Program-made: the position numbers and the translations under genes
In this document: positions 52,828 to 61,237 of the stretch, piece after piece
Numbering within the stretch: the stretch's first letter is position 1
Layout: every line of letters starts with the position of its first letter
From: Silvibacterium bohemicum
GTDB taxonomy: Bacteria > Acidobacteriota > Terriglobia > Terriglobales > Acidobacteriaceae
DNA length: 64,000 nt
Assembly (NCBI RefSeq): GCF_001006305.1
Contig: NZ_LBHJ01000004.1
Span: forward strand, 496,001 to 560,000
Direction of reading: 5' to 3'
Notes under the pieces: model-generated
The model's database searches: none
The model's input: only the letters and a program-made list of their open reading frames with translations
Told to the model about the DNA's origin: nothing

Positions 52828-53460
52828 ATGAACCTCCGGGATAGACTGAAAAGAGCAGCAAATAATTACCAGCAGAAGGACGTTGCCGGAATTCCAATGA
52901 ATAATGAAGCAGTTGAAACGAAACAAACGAACGATTCTGCCACCGACGTCACAGAAGTAGGGGTAGTCGATCCCCTCGCGCCGGCCGATGCCGTATCTCA
53001 GGAAGAGTTCGAGCGCCTTAAAGCTGAGCGCGATTCCCTGATCGACAGGCTGGCCCGCCTGCAAGCGGAATTCGACAACGCGCGCAAGCGCGAGACCCGC
53101 GAGCGCAATGAATTTCGCGACTACGCCGTCTCCGGCGCCATCGAGCAGTTTCTTCCCGTGCTGGATAACTTCCAGCTGGCGCTCAAATCCACCGCCTCGA
53201 CTGAACAGCTCCGCACCGGCGTCGAGTTGATCGTCAAGCAGATGGAAGAGGCGCTTCGCTCGCTCAACGTACAGACCGTGGAGACGGTAGGATCTACGTT
53301 CGATCCCCGCTTTCATGAAGCTCTCGAAATGGTCGAAAAAGATGATGTACCCGACCACCAGGTCATCGAAGAAGTGCGCCGCGGCTACCGCATCAAGGAT
53401 CGCCTCCTGCGTCCTTCTCTGGTTCGCGTGGCCAGCAATTCGCAACAGAAGGAAGCATGA
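52828..53460 (+). CDS. grpE: GrpE nucleotide exchange factor
   Basis: GrpE, 210 residues, is the DnaK nucleotide exchange factor. An acidic N-terminal region is followed by a long coiled coil (SQEEFERLKAERDSLIDRLARLQAEFDNARKR...). The beta domain has FLPVLDNFQLAL and VGSTFDPRFHEALEMV, the family signature, closing with GYRIKDRLLRPSLVRVA. A start at 52897 (MNNEAVE) is possible, as neither start has a strong SD. Its stop overlaps the dnaJ start (ATGA). Confidence 0.93.
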   Translation: MNLRDRLKRAANNYQQKDVAGIPMNNEAVETKQTNDSATDVTEVGVVDPLAPADAVSQEEFERLKAERDSLIDRLARLQAEFDNARKRETRERNEFRDYAVSGAIEQFLPVLDNFQLALKSTASTEQLRTGVELIVKQMEEALRSLNVQTVETVGSTFDPRFHEALEMVEKDDVPDHQVIEEVRRGYRIKDRLLRPSLVRVASNSQQKEA

Positions 53461-54596
53461 GTCAATCAGCCAACACGATGAAAGCAGATTATTACGAAGT
53501 ACTGGGTGTGGCCCGAACCTCCTCCGATCAGGAATTGAAGACTGCCTATCGCAAGCTTGCGATGCAGTATCATCCGGACCGCAATCCCGGCGATCAAAGC
53601 GCCGAAGAGCGATTCAAGCAGTGCAGCGAAGCCTACCAGGTGCTCGCCGATCCGGAGAAGCGTGCGGTCTATGATCGCTATGGTCATGCCGGCGTAGCCT
53701 CGGCCGCGCAGGGTGCAACCGGAAACCCCTTCGGCGATCTTCAGGACCTCGGCGATATCTTCGGCGATCTGTTTGGCTTCAACGTCAGCGGCGGTGGCGG
53801 CGGCCGCAGGGCCTCGCGCATGCAGAAGGGCCGCGATGTGCGCTTCGATCAGACCATCGAATTCGAAGAGGCGGTCTTCGGTAAAGAGGTTCAGGTCAAA
53901 GTACGCCGCATGGAGGCCTGCACCGACTGCCGCGGCACCGGAACAGCGACCGGGCGCGGTCCCGTCACCTGCCAACAGTGCCAGGGACGCGGCCAGGTTC
54001 GCTACCAGCAGGGCTTCTTTTCGATTGCCCGCACTTGCAGCGCCTGCGGAGGAACGGGCAACGTCATCACCGATCCCTGCCATGTCTGCCGTGGCGATGG
54101 CCGGGTCGAACGGCAGCACACGGTCAGCGTCAATATTCCGGCCGGCGTCGAGGACGGCACTCGCATCCGCTACCAGGGTGAAGGCGATGCAGGTCGCTTC
54201 GGAGGACCCTCCGGCGATCTTTATATTGTGCTCGCCGTCAAGCCGCATCAGTTTTTCGAGCGCGAAGGCAACGACCTGCATTGCGTGATGCCTATTTCCT
54301 TCACGCAGGCAGCGCTGGGAGCCGAGATCGATATTCAAACGCTCGAAGGCGAGACTGCGCTGAAGATTCCCGAAGGCACGCAGAGCGGCAAGCAATTTCG
54401 CGTTCGCGGCAAGGGTGTGCCTTACCTGAATGAACATGGCCGGGGAGACCTGATCGTGCAAGTGGCGGTTCAAACGCCAAAGAAGCTCACCCGCATCCAA
54501 AAGGAACTGTTGCGGCAGCTCGGCGAAACCGTAACCGTGGAGAACACACCAACCTCTCGAAGCCTCTTCGAGAAGGTGAAAGAGATCTTCTCTTAA
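53457..54596 (+). CDS. dnaJ: Chaperone DnaJ (Hsp40)
   Basis: DnaJ, 379 residues, with the full type I layout. The J domain contains the HPD motif in MQYHPDRNPGD. A Gly/Phe-rich linker (GDIFGDLFGFNVSGGGGG) follows, then a zinc domain with four CxxCxGxG repeats starting at CTDCRGTG near residue 155 (CQQCQGRG, CSACGGTG, CHVCRGDG), and the C-terminal substrate-binding barrels. It stimulates DnaK and binds unfolded proteins. Translationally coupled to grpE and closed by a terminator. Confidence 0.96.
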   Translation: MSQSANTMKADYYEVLGVARTSSDQELKTAYRKLAMQYHPDRNPGDQSAEERFKQCSEAYQVLADPEKRAVYDRYGHAGVASAAQGATGNPFGDLQDLGDIFGDLFGFNVSGGGGGRRASRMQKGRDVRFDQTIEFEEAVFGKEVQVKVRRMEACTDCRGTGTATGRGPVTCQQCQGRGQVRYQQGFFSIARTCSACGGTGNVITDPCHVCRGDGRVERQHTVSVNIPAGVEDGTRIRYQGEGDAGRFGGPSGDLYIVLAVKPHQFFEREGNDLHCVMPISFTQAALGAEIDIQTLEGETALKIPEGTQSGKQFRVRGKGVPYLNEHGRGDLIVQVAVQTPKKLTRIQKELLRQLGETVTVENTPTSRSLFEKVKEIFS

Positions 54597-54618
54597 ACCG
54601 GACGACAAAGTATCAAAA

Positions 54619-54660
54619 GCAAAAGAGCGGCGGCCTGGAAGGCTCGCCGCTCTTTTTGCT
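54619..54660. terminator. Intrinsic terminator after dnaJ
   Basis: A 12-bp stem (AAAAGAGCGGCG / CGCCGCTCTTTT) with a 12-nt loop, extended by flanking GC/GC pairs and followed by TTTTTGCTT. It lies 22 nt after the dnaJ stop, before the convergent rsmE. Confidence 0.88.
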
Positions 54661-54703
54661 TGAAGCATTTCTGAACCCCGTCCCCTAAACCCTGTCCCCT
54701 GTT

Positions 54704-55441
54704 TTATTCCAGCATCGCAGCAACCACCGCCATTGCCGTAATCGCCGCCGTCTCGGCGCGCAGGATGCGCGGTCCCAGGCTAACCGCCTTCCATCCTTCC
54801 TCATCGAAGAGGGCTTCTTCCTCCGCAGCCCATCCTCCCTCCGGTCCTACTGCCATTCGGATGCGAGGCATTTCGTCGCCGGCCTCTTTCATTGCTGTGC
54901 TCAAAGCCTGGCGCAGAGTGGTCGAGCGTTCCTGCTCGGCTAGGAGAAGACGCAGCCCCTCGCTTTCCCGGCGAGCCGCCGTCTTCAGCAGCGTGGGATC
55001 TTCGATCATTGGCACATCGGAGCGGCGCGATTGCTGCGCCGATTCGCGTGCAATCCGGCGCCAGCGCTCGACCCGATTCTGCGCAGATGCAGCAAGATGC
55101 TTTTCACTCCGGCGCGCAACGATGGGAACGATACGCTCGACTCCGAGCTCGGTGGCTTTCTCCAAAGCCCACTCCATGCGATCAAACTTGAAGATGGAAA
55201 GCAGCAAGGTAACCGGTAGTGCTGGGTCAGCCTCTACCTCCGCGATCAGGTTGAAGCGAACTTCGTCGCCGCTGATGCCGGCAATCACGCCACGCCACAC
55301 GCGATCCCCGGCTACGATGTCGAACTCCATGCCGGTCTGCGCTCGCAATACGCGGATCAGGTGCGCAGCCTGTTCTCCGCTCAACGAAGCTGTAGCTTCA
55401 TCCCATCTATCGGCAATCCAGCGGCGTCTTGTCATACCCAT
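54704..55441 (-). CDS. rsmE: 16S rRNA m3U1498 methyltransferase
   Basis: RsmE, 245 residues, is a SPOUT-class methyltransferase that modifies U1498 of 16S rRNA. The N-terminal PUA-like domain (HLIRVLRAQTGMEFDIVAGD) is followed by MEWALEKATELGVERIVPI and the knot region IRMAVGPEGGWAAEEE and VSLGPRILRAETAAI, both family signatures. ATG 55441 follows AAAGGACA at 5 nt; ATG 55435 is a second option. The gene ends 44 nt from the dnaJ terminator. Confidence 0.94.
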   Translation of the reverse strand: MGMTRRRWIADRWDEATASLSGEQAAHLIRVLRAQTGMEFDIVAGDRVWRGVIAGISGDEVRFNLIAEVEADPALPVTLLLSIFKFDRMEWALEKATELGVERIVPIVARRSEKHLAASAQNRVERWRRIARESAQQSRRSDVPMIEDPTLLKTAARRESEGLRLLLAEQERSTTLRQALSTAMKEAGDEMPRIRMAVGPEGGWAAEEEALFDEEGWKAVSLGPRILRAETAAITAMAVVAAMLE

Positions 55442-55486
55442 ATTGTCCTTTATTCATCGCGGTGTTTGCCGAAGGGAGCGTGCAGA

Positions 55487-55537
55487 AACACGAAGGGGAA
55501 CGCTTTGCAGCGTTCCCCCTTTGTGTTGCCTTTTTTT
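55487..55537. terminator. Hairpin between rsmE and the 22-codon gene
   Basis: A long imperfect stem (about 18 bp, AACGCT/AGCGTT at its tip with loop TTGC, then GGGG/CCCC and AACAC/GTGTT) followed on the plus strand by GCCTTTTTTT. It lies 20 nt beyond the stop of the small Lys-rich gene on the minus strand, so it may close that transcript and stabilise it, but its T-run suits plus-strand termination. Confidence 0.65.
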
Positions 55538-55546
55538 ATTGCCTAC

Positions 55547-55615
55547 TTACTTCTTCTTCGCTGCCTTCTTTGCTGCCTTCTTCGCCGGTTTCTTGGCTGC
55601 CTTTTTCGTTGCCAT
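55547..55615 (-). CDS. 22-residue Lys/Ala-rich histone-tail-like peptide
   Basis: A very short gene: ATG 55615 to TAA 55547, 22 residues beginning MATKKAAKKPAKKAAK and continuing with the same AAKK repeat, 11 Lys and 7 Ala in total. It resembles the tails of histone-H1-like bacterial proteins (Hc1/AlgP type). Support for expression: a GGGAG ribosome-binding site 9 nt upstream, a consensus promoter 64 nt upstream, two strong hairpins in the leader, and a hairpin behind it. The peptide would bind DNA, RNA or other polyanions (inference). Low-complexity repeat sequence by chance is the alternative, but the signals around it argue against this. Confidence 0.7.
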   Translation of the reverse strand: MATKKAAKKPAKKAAKKAAKKK

Positions 55616-55633
55616 GGTTTCTATTCTCCCTTT

Positions 55634-55648
55634 TCGATGTGACATCGA
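55634..55648 (-). promoter_or_regulatory. Leader hairpin 2 of the Lys-rich gene
   Basis: TCGATGT-G-ACATCGA, a perfect 7-bp dyad with a single central base, lies 19 nt before the ATG, just upstream of the ribosome-binding site. It could be an operator or a translation-controlling stem. Confidence 0.55.
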
Positions 55649-55650
55649 GT

Positions 55651-55670
55651 CTGCAGCACTAATGCTGCAG
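55651..55670 (-). promoter_or_regulatory. Leader hairpin 1 of the Lys-rich gene
   Basis: An 8-bp perfect stem (CTGCAGCA / TGCTGCAG) with a 4-nt loop. It lies directly after the promoter and would be the 5' end of the RNA, a position that often protects transcripts from decay. Confidence 0.6.
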
Positions 55671-55678
55671 TTAACGAA

Positions 55679-55707
55679 TGTATAGAAGTCTGAAAAAAGA
55701 GTGTCAA
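55679..55707 (-). promoter_or_regulatory. Consensus sigma-70 promoter of the Lys-rich gene
   Basis: Minus-strand TTGACA (55702-55707, 6 of 6) and TATACA (55679-55684) with exactly 17 nt between, in an AT-rich block unlike the rest of the GC-rich window. The strongest promoter match I saw here. Confidence 0.85.
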
Positions 55708-55782
55708 GAAAAAAATCACATTTCGTCGCAATCTATTTTTTTAGTGGAATCGTTCAGGTCAACCATGCAGCGTTTTTTCTTC

Positions 55783-56580
55783 TCAAAGAACGCGAAGATG
55801 CTTCACGATTGCCAACGCAATTCCGGTTAACGAGTCATGCCACGCGTGCGCCATCATGCCCGCACGCAAGCTTCTTCTTTTTACAGCAAGTATGCTGAAA
55901 GCCGCGCCGTACGCGGTGATGACGATCATTCCGCCGATGCCCTCATAGCCGTGAGAGATGCCGAAGAGGATCGAGGACGCGACAATACCGCACCACAGCT
56001 TGCTAGCAGTGCTGCGTCCTAACGACGAAAACTGCTGCAGGAAGTAACCGCGAAAGACAAACTCTTCCACGATTCCGGCGGTGAGGCACAACGCGAGCCA
56101 GGTAACCATCTCTACCCCACTCTGCGGAGCAAGTTCGATTACCGCCTTCTGCAGAACTAGAAGATGCATGAGCCGCAACACAGCGGCGAGCGCGGCAAGC
56201 AGGATCATTGCCATCAGCCAGAAGATCATAGCCACGCCGAAGTCGCGCGCCCACATTCTCCATCCTTGGCGCCGCTGCCCCAGCAGCCGCCGCACGGGAA
56301 CGTGACCCATGCGTATTCCCCACCAGGCGAGAGCAGCCAGCAGCCACTCCCACGCAATCCCGAAGAGATAGCGGCGAGTGTGCCCGCCCGAAAATCCTTT
56401 GGCCTTCGACTCGATACTGGTCAGCACCGAGACGGTAATAAGAAATGCGACGAGAAACACGGTGTGCCACCACGGTGCAATCGGATGAATGCGTGCCGGC
56501 CACTCGGCAGCATATGCTGCCGCTCCGGTCGTATCAACCACTGGGGATAGTCCTTCGCTTGTGTACTCTGATATCTTCAT
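55783..56580 (-). CDS. CPBP/CAAX family membrane protease
   Basis: A 265-residue membrane protein of the type II CAAX/CPBP (Abi) family. Motif 1 is GIVEEFVFRGYFLQQ with E172, E173 and R177; motif 2 gives H210 in FGISHGYEG; motif 3 is MMAHAWHDS with H245/H248. Several membrane helices surround these sites. ATG 56580 has GGAG 9 nt upstream; a longer frame reaching into the thiolase gene on the other strand is not credible. Bacterial members process peptides or signals, some acting in bacteriocin immunity; the target here is unknown. Confidence 0.88.
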   Translation of the reverse strand: MKISEYTSEGLSPVVDTTGAAAYAAEWPARIHPIAPWWHTVFLVAFLITVSVLTSIESKAKGFSGGHTRRYLFGIAWEWLLAALAWWGIRMGHVPVRRLLGQRRQGWRMWARDFGVAMIFWLMAMILLAALAAVLRLMHLLVLQKAVIELAPQSGVEMVTWLALCLTAGIVEEFVFRGYFLQQFSSLGRSTASKLWCGIVASSILFGISHGYEGIGGMIVITAYGAAFSILAVKRRSLRAGMMAHAWHDSLTGIALAIVKHLRVL

Positions 56581-56673
56581 TCGTTCCCACTCCGAGTTTA
56601 GACCGTGGAAAGCCGATGAAGGCTGCATAGAATCAGCAAATCGGATGGAGCATCGAATAGAGGTGAGGCAGTC

Positions 56674-57885
56674 ATGAATCAGCAGTTGTTGGAAGACATC
56701 GTTATCGTTTCGGCCGTCCGCACACCAGTGGGCAAATTTCAAGGTGCGTTCTCCGATCTGAAGGCTACGCAGTTGGGAGCGATCGCGGTGCGCGAAGCGG
56801 TGAAGCGCGCTCATCTGGCCCCATCGGAAGCGAATCAACTTGTTGACGAGTGCATTATGGGCAACGTGTTGCCGGCCGGTCTCGGGCAGAACCCGGCGCG
56901 TCAGGCGGCTCTGAACGGCGGCCTTCCGGTCGAGGTCAGCGCACTCACCATCAACAAGGTCTGCGGATCGGGTCTGAAGGCTGTTGCTCTCGCCGCCCAG
57001 TCCATCCAAACCGGCAACGCTGAGATCGTCGTCGCCGGCGGCATGGAGTCCATGACCAATGCGCCCTATCTTCTGCCGCAGGGGCGCAGCGGCTTCCGCA
57101 TGGGCAACGCGGTCGCCGTCGACTCCATGGTCCACGATGGGCTTTGGGATATCTATAACGACTACCACATGGGCATTACCGGGGAGAACGTTGCCGAGAA
57201 GTACGGAATCACCCGCGAAGAGCAGGACGAGTACGCTCTGAACTCCCATCGCAAAGCCGCCGCGGCTTGGAAAGAGGGCCGCTTCGCATCGCAGGTAGTT
57301 TCCGTCGAGATAGCAGCGAAGAAGAAGGGCCAGCCGCCAACCCTGGTTGAGCGTGACGAGTCGATTCGCGAAGATGCCAGCATCGAAGCGTTGCGAGCGC
57401 TCAAGCCCGCATTCAAAAAAGACGGCACCGTCACTGCGGGCAACGCACCCGGAGTCAACGATGCCGCGGCGGCGCTCGTCGTCATGTCGGCAAAGAAGGC
57501 GGCGGAGCTGCAGCTTGAGCCGATGGTCCACATCCGCGCGCAGGCCACCAGCGGCGTCGACCCTAAATGGGTCATGCTGGCTCCCGTCACCGGAGTTCAG
57601 AAACTGTTAGCGCGAGCCGGTTGGACTGCGGACAGCGTCGACCTCTTCGAATTGAACGAGGCCTTCGCCGTGCAAGCCCTCGGCGTCACGCGCGAACTTG
57701 GTCTTCCCCTGGCGAAAGTAAACGTCAACGGCGGTGCCATCGCTATCGGCCATCCCATCGGCGCAAGTGGAGCGCGGGTGCTGGTTACGCTTATCCATGA
57801 AATGATCCGTCGCGACGTTCATCGTGGAGTTGCCGCGCTCTGCCTTGGTGGAGGAAACTCCGTCGCCCTAGCTATCGAGCGATAA
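56674..57885 (+). CDS. Acetyl-CoA C-acetyltransferase (thiolase)
   Basis: A 403-residue thiolase. The acyl-enzyme Cys97 is in [13 protein letters not shown], the catalytic His near 360 in [12 protein letters not shown], and the second Cys near 390 in [29 protein letters not shown] is a further signature. It either condenses two acetyl-CoA or cleaves acetoacetyl-CoA; the direction cannot be read from the sequence. A short-chain biosynthetic type is favoured by its length. It may feed the ETF-linked beta-oxidation suggested at the left end of the window. Followed after 7 nt by a methyltransferase gene. Confidence 0.93.
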   Translation: MNQQLLEDIVIVSAVRTPVGKFQGAFSDLKATQLGAIAVREAVKRAHLAPSEANQLVDECIMGNVLPAGLGQNPARQAALNGGLPVEVSALTINKVCGSGLKAVALAAQSIQTGNAEIVVAGGMESMTNAPYLLPQGRSGFRMGNAVAVDSMVHDGLWDIYNDYHMGITGENVAEKYGITREEQDEYALNSHRKAAAAWKEGRFASQVVSVEIAAKKKGQPPTLVERDESIREDASIEALRALKPAFKKDGTVTAGNAPGVNDAAAALVVMSAKKAAELQLEPMVHIRAQATSGVDPKWVMLAPVTGVQKLLARAGWTADSVDLFELNEAFAVQALGVTRELGLPLAKVNVNGGAIAIGHPIGASGARVLVTLIHEMIRRDVHRGVAALCLGGGNSVALAIER

Positions 57886-57892
57886 GGACTTC

Positions 57893-58678
57893 ATGAAGCC
57901 TACCGAGCGATTCACCAGCCGGGTCGACAGCTACCGCCGGCACCGGCCTCACTATCCCCAGGAGATCGTCACGCTGCTGGAGCGTGAGTGCGGGCTTCAT
58001 CGCAGCTCAGCCATCGCCGATATCGCTGCCGGAACCGGCCTGCTCGCGGAAATCTTTCTCGAGCAGGACTACCCAGTGACCGCGATCGAGCCAAACGATG
58101 CGATGCGTGAAGTCTGCCGGGAGTTGATCGCGGAATATCCGCAACTCCAATGCTTATCAGGAACTGCCGAAGCCACCGGGCTCGGCGACAACTCGATCGA
58201 TCTGATCACCGTGGCGCAAGCGATGCATTGGTTCGATCTGAAGCGCACACGTACCGAGTTTCGTCGCATACTCCGGCCCTCAGGCTGGTGCGCCGTCATC
58301 TACAACAATCGCCGCATGTCCGGGGACAGCTTCCACGAAGGCTATGAACAGATCCTCGCTGATTTCGGCAGGGATTATGCAGCCGTTCGGGATAGCCATC
58401 TGACACCGGAAGGGATCGCCGCGTTCTTCGCACCAGATGGGATGAAGGAAGTCACCTTCCCTAACGCGCAGGATCTCGACCTGCAGGGCCTGGAGGGCCG
58501 GGTGCTCTCTTCGTCCTACATGCCGCAGCCCGGACATCCCCGTTGCGATGCAATGCGCCTCGCGATCGCGGACTTATTCAAGAGCGAAGAGAGGAATGGC
58601 CACGTTCGGATGGAATACGAGTGCTCCGTCGCTTACGGCCAACTCACAACGTCAGCATTCGATGACATTGAGAGCTAA
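57893..58678 (+). CDS. Class I SAM-dependent methyltransferase
   Basis: A 261-residue methyltransferase. Motif I is [18 protein letters not shown], the acidic residue after strand 2 is in [10 protein letters not shown], and the post-motif helix region is [13 protein letters not shown], where the WF pair follows the pattern of Trp-Phe containing small-molecule methyltransferases of the Tam/UbiE-like group. The substrate is unknown. It lies 7 nt after the thiolase with an AAGGA site, so it is cotranscribed. Its 3' end overlaps the convergent sdaA gene by 27 nt. Confidence 0.85.
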   Translation: MKPTERFTSRVDSYRRHRPHYPQEIVTLLERECGLHRSSAIADIAAGTGLLAEIFLEQDYPVTAIEPNDAMREVCRELIAEYPQLQCLSGTAEATGLGDNSIDLITVAQAMHWFDLKRTRTEFRRILRPSGWCAVIYNNRRMSGDSFHEGYEQILADFGRDYAAVRDSHLTPEGIAAFFAPDGMKEVTFPNAQDLDLQGLEGRVLSSSYMPQPGHPRCDAMRLAIADLFKSEERNGHVRMEYECSVAYGQLTTSAFDDIES

Positions 58679-60037
58679 GCCGGCGAGTGAAGTCTCCTTA
58701 TAGCGCGACTGCATATCGAGGCCGGTGAGATACATCGTCTTGATCACCTGATCGAGCGACACCTTGTGCCCCTCGGTCTCGTTCATGGCGATCCTGCAGG
58801 CATGCACCGCCTTGACCGCGCCCATCGCATTGCGTTCGATGCAGGGAATCTGCACCAACCCGCCAATGGGATCGCAGGTCATGCCCAGGTTGTGCTCCAT
58901 CCCGATCTCGGCGGCATGCTCCACTTCGCTGTTGGAGCCGCCCAGCGCGGCAGCCAATCCACCGGCGGCCATCGAACAGGCCACGCCCACCTCACCCTGG
59001 CAACCCACCTCGGCTCCGCTGATCGATGCGTTCTCTTTGTAGAGCACGCCAATCGCGGCCGAGGTTAGAAAGTAGCGCAGGATTCCCTCTTCGTCCGCTC
59101 CGCCGATAAAAGTCCGATAGTAACGGGCGACTGCGGGAATGACTCCAGCAGCTCCATTCGTCGGAGCCGTGACCACGCGGCCGCCGGCAGCATTCTCTTC
59201 ATTGATGGCCATGGCATAAACGGTCACCCAATCCAACGGCGCTAGAGGATCTACTGAGCCCTTCGCACCTAGCCTCTGCGCCAGGCGTGCAGCGCGTCGC
59301 CGCACCTGCAATCCGCCGGGAAGAATTCCCTCGGTGGCGATGCCGCGATCGATGCAAGCCTCCATCACACTCCAGATATGCAGAATGCCCGCGCGCACTT
59401 CCGCCTCGTTGCGCAATACGCATTCATTGGCCAGCATCACCTGCCAGATGGCGAGATTCTTTTCAGCAGCAAGTTCGAGCAGTTCCGCCGCACTGCGAAA
59501 AGGAAACGGCAGCGTCGCTGTCGTCATCACTGGAGCAGCGCCCGCGCCCTCAGCATCGGCCACAATGAATCCGCCGCCGATGGAAAAATAGATATTGCTG
59601 AGAAGCTCAGTTCCCTGTGCATCGACAGCGGTGAAGCGCACCCCGTTGGGATGCTCCGTCTTGGCACCCGGAGGAAACATCTGATCGCGATGAAAAAACA
59701 GGTGCTCGCTCTCGCGAAAAGGAATTGTTTGTTGGCCCAGCAGAGCAAGCATGCCCGACGCACGAATTGCCGCCAGCTTCGGCTCGATGGTTGCAGGATC
59801 GATTGCGGAAGCCTCTTCGCCGCTGAGCCCCAGCAGCACCGCGCGGTCCGTCCCGTGGCCTAAACCGGTCAGGGCAAGCGATCCGTAGAGGTCGACGCGA
59901 AGCAAAGCGACACGATCCAACAATTTCGATGCGGCAAGCTCCTCGGCAAAACGCCGCGCCGCACGCATGGGCCCCATGGTATGAGAACTGGATGGGCCGA
60001 TGCCCACCTTATAGAGATCGAACAGGCTGGTCTTCAC
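58652..60037 (-). CDS. sdaA: L-serine dehydratase, single-chain iron-sulfur type
   Basis: A 461-residue L-serine ammonia-lyase that turns L-serine into pyruvate and ammonia. [14 protein letters not shown] is the beta-domain signature, and the alpha domain has [34 protein letters not shown] and [11 protein letters not shown], with the cysteines that hold the labile 4Fe-4S cluster. Both domains are on one chain, as in proteobacterial SdaA. The start is a GTG at 60037 with no clear SD. Confidence 0.94.
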   Translation of the reverse strand: MKTSLFDLYKVGIGPSSSHTMGPMRAARRFAEELAASKLLDRVALLRVDLYGSLALTGLGHGTDRAVLLGLSGEEASAIDPATIEPKLAAIRASGMLALLGQQTIPFRESEHLFFHRDQMFPPGAKTEHPNGVRFTAVDAQGTELLSNIYFSIGGGFIVADAEGAGAAPVMTTATLPFPFRSAAELLELAAEKNLAIWQVMLANECVLRNEAEVRAGILHIWSVMEACIDRGIATEGILPGGLQVRRRAARLAQRLGAKGSVDPLAPLDWVTVYAMAINEENAAGGRVVTAPTNGAAGVIPAVARYYRTFIGGADEEGILRYFLTSAAIGVLYKENASISGAEVGCQGEVGVACSMAAGGLAAALGGSNSEVEHAAEIGMEHNLGMTCDPIGGLVQIPCIERNAMGAVKAVHACRIAMNETEGHKVSLDQVIKTMYLTGLDMQSRYKETSLAGLALNVIEC

Positions 60038-60081
60038 AACAGATCATTCTAGTCCGCGTGGACTGCACATCCAACCCGCCG

Positions 60082-61074
60082 TCAATTCTGTTTCGCGACC
60101 GGCTTCTTCTTTGATGTCTTATGCGTAGTCTGATGGACCTCTTCCGGAGTCAGGGGCGTTGTCACGCGAATGTACGATGCAGCCGACATATACCGCACCG
60201 AGGGCTTGGGATCGTCGAAGCCGTCCACCAATGCATCCGTCACATCTTTGCCGTGGAATTTTCCGAGCGCCTTAGCCGAAGCCAGCCGCAGAAAGGGATC
60301 TTTGTCCCGCAGCGTCTGAATCAGAGCCTTCTGGTTCGACTCATTGGGATCGCTCGCCAGCAATCCGGCAGCAATGACCCGCGGTGAATTGGCCGACGGT
60401 CCCGGATGCGCAAACTTGACGGCCGCCAGCGCGATTCCCACCGGTCCGAACAACATCGAAGCTCCTTCTTCCGCGCCCATGGTGGCCATCGTCGAGGGAT
60501 CATGCAGGTCGCGGTTCACCGTGTGCATCCCCGACTTGAGCATGCCCGAGGTGGCCTTCATCTGCCCCGTCAATACTCCCTGCAGCACGTTCATGCCGGT
60601 GTGATCTCCCATCTTCCACAGCGAGGCCGCCGCAGTCACCACCACCTCCGGCGCCTGGTACTCCATGGCAATACGCAGAGCGGGAATGAACGCGTGATCT
60701 TCCGTCGTGCCCGCCGAAGCCACCGCTGCCAGCTTTACATCCAGGTTGTTGTCCTTCATGGCGGAGGTAATCATCTCTTCGGCCTGCTTATATCCACCCA
60801 GCGTGCCCAGAGCCACCAGCAGGCTCACGTGCTCGCGCGGCTTCGACGCCTGGCTGGTTGACTGCAGCATCTGCCATGCAGTCGTCAGCGCGTCTCCCTG
60901 GTTGGACTTGAGCTGGTCGGAGTGCGCGGTCACTGGCTGATCCGGCTCGTCGCTGCCCTGGCTGGCTTGCGCAGCCTGATTATTGTTGGAACTGCTGTCA
61001 CTCTGAGCCTGAACCACCGGGACTGCGGAGAGCAGGATGGCTGAAAAGATGACCGTCTGAGCAAAGTTTTTCAT
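60082..61074 (-). CDS. Secreted HEAT-repeat protein
   Basis: About 330 residues. ATG 61074 is preferred over the frame opening at 61128 because AAGGAG lies 10 nt upstream and it starts at the signal peptide (TVIFSAILLSAVPVVQAQ). The mature N-terminus is Ser/Asn/Gln-rich (about 40 residues). The rest carries HEAT/PBS-lyase-like helical repeats: LKLAAVASAGTTEDHAFIPAL, VVVTAAASLWKMGD, DPFLRLASAKALGKFHGKD, KPSVRYMSAASYIRV. The C-terminus is Lys-rich. A periplasmic protein-binding scaffold is likely; no enzymatic residues are seen. Confidence 0.78.
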   Translation of the reverse strand: MKNFAQTVIFSAILLSAVPVVQAQSDSSSNNNQAAQASQGSDEPDQPVTAHSDQLKSNQGDALTTAWQMLQSTSQASKPREHVSLLVALGTLGGYKQAEEMITSAMKDNNLDVKLAAVASAGTTEDHAFIPALRIAMEYQAPEVVVTAAASLWKMGDHTGMNVLQGVLTGQMKATSGMLKSGMHTVNRDLHDPSTMATMGAEEGASMLFGPVGIALAAVKFAHPGPSANSPRVIAAGLLASDPNESNQKALIQTLRDKDPFLRLASAKALGKFHGKDVTDALVDGFDDPKPSVRYMSAASYIRVTTPLTPEEVHQTTHKTSKKKPVAKQN

Positions 61075-61237
61075 TGCGGTATTTCTCCTTCGCAGGCCTT
61101 CGATCGAGGCCGCTCTTACCCGAACCAAGACTCCAGGTTACTAACGCTACCTGAGCAGCATCCATTCCACGCGTTTGCATGAAAGAGCATGTCGTTCGCG
61201 AGTGTATACTCCAGCCACTTTTACTCCCAAGAACATT

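Noticed and set aside
55783-57531. A 582-codon minus-strand frame joining the CAAX protease with sequence antisense to the thiolase
   Set aside because: The upstream half is the reverse strand of a clear thiolase gene and has no family likeness; the protease starts at 56580 with a good ribosome-binding site.
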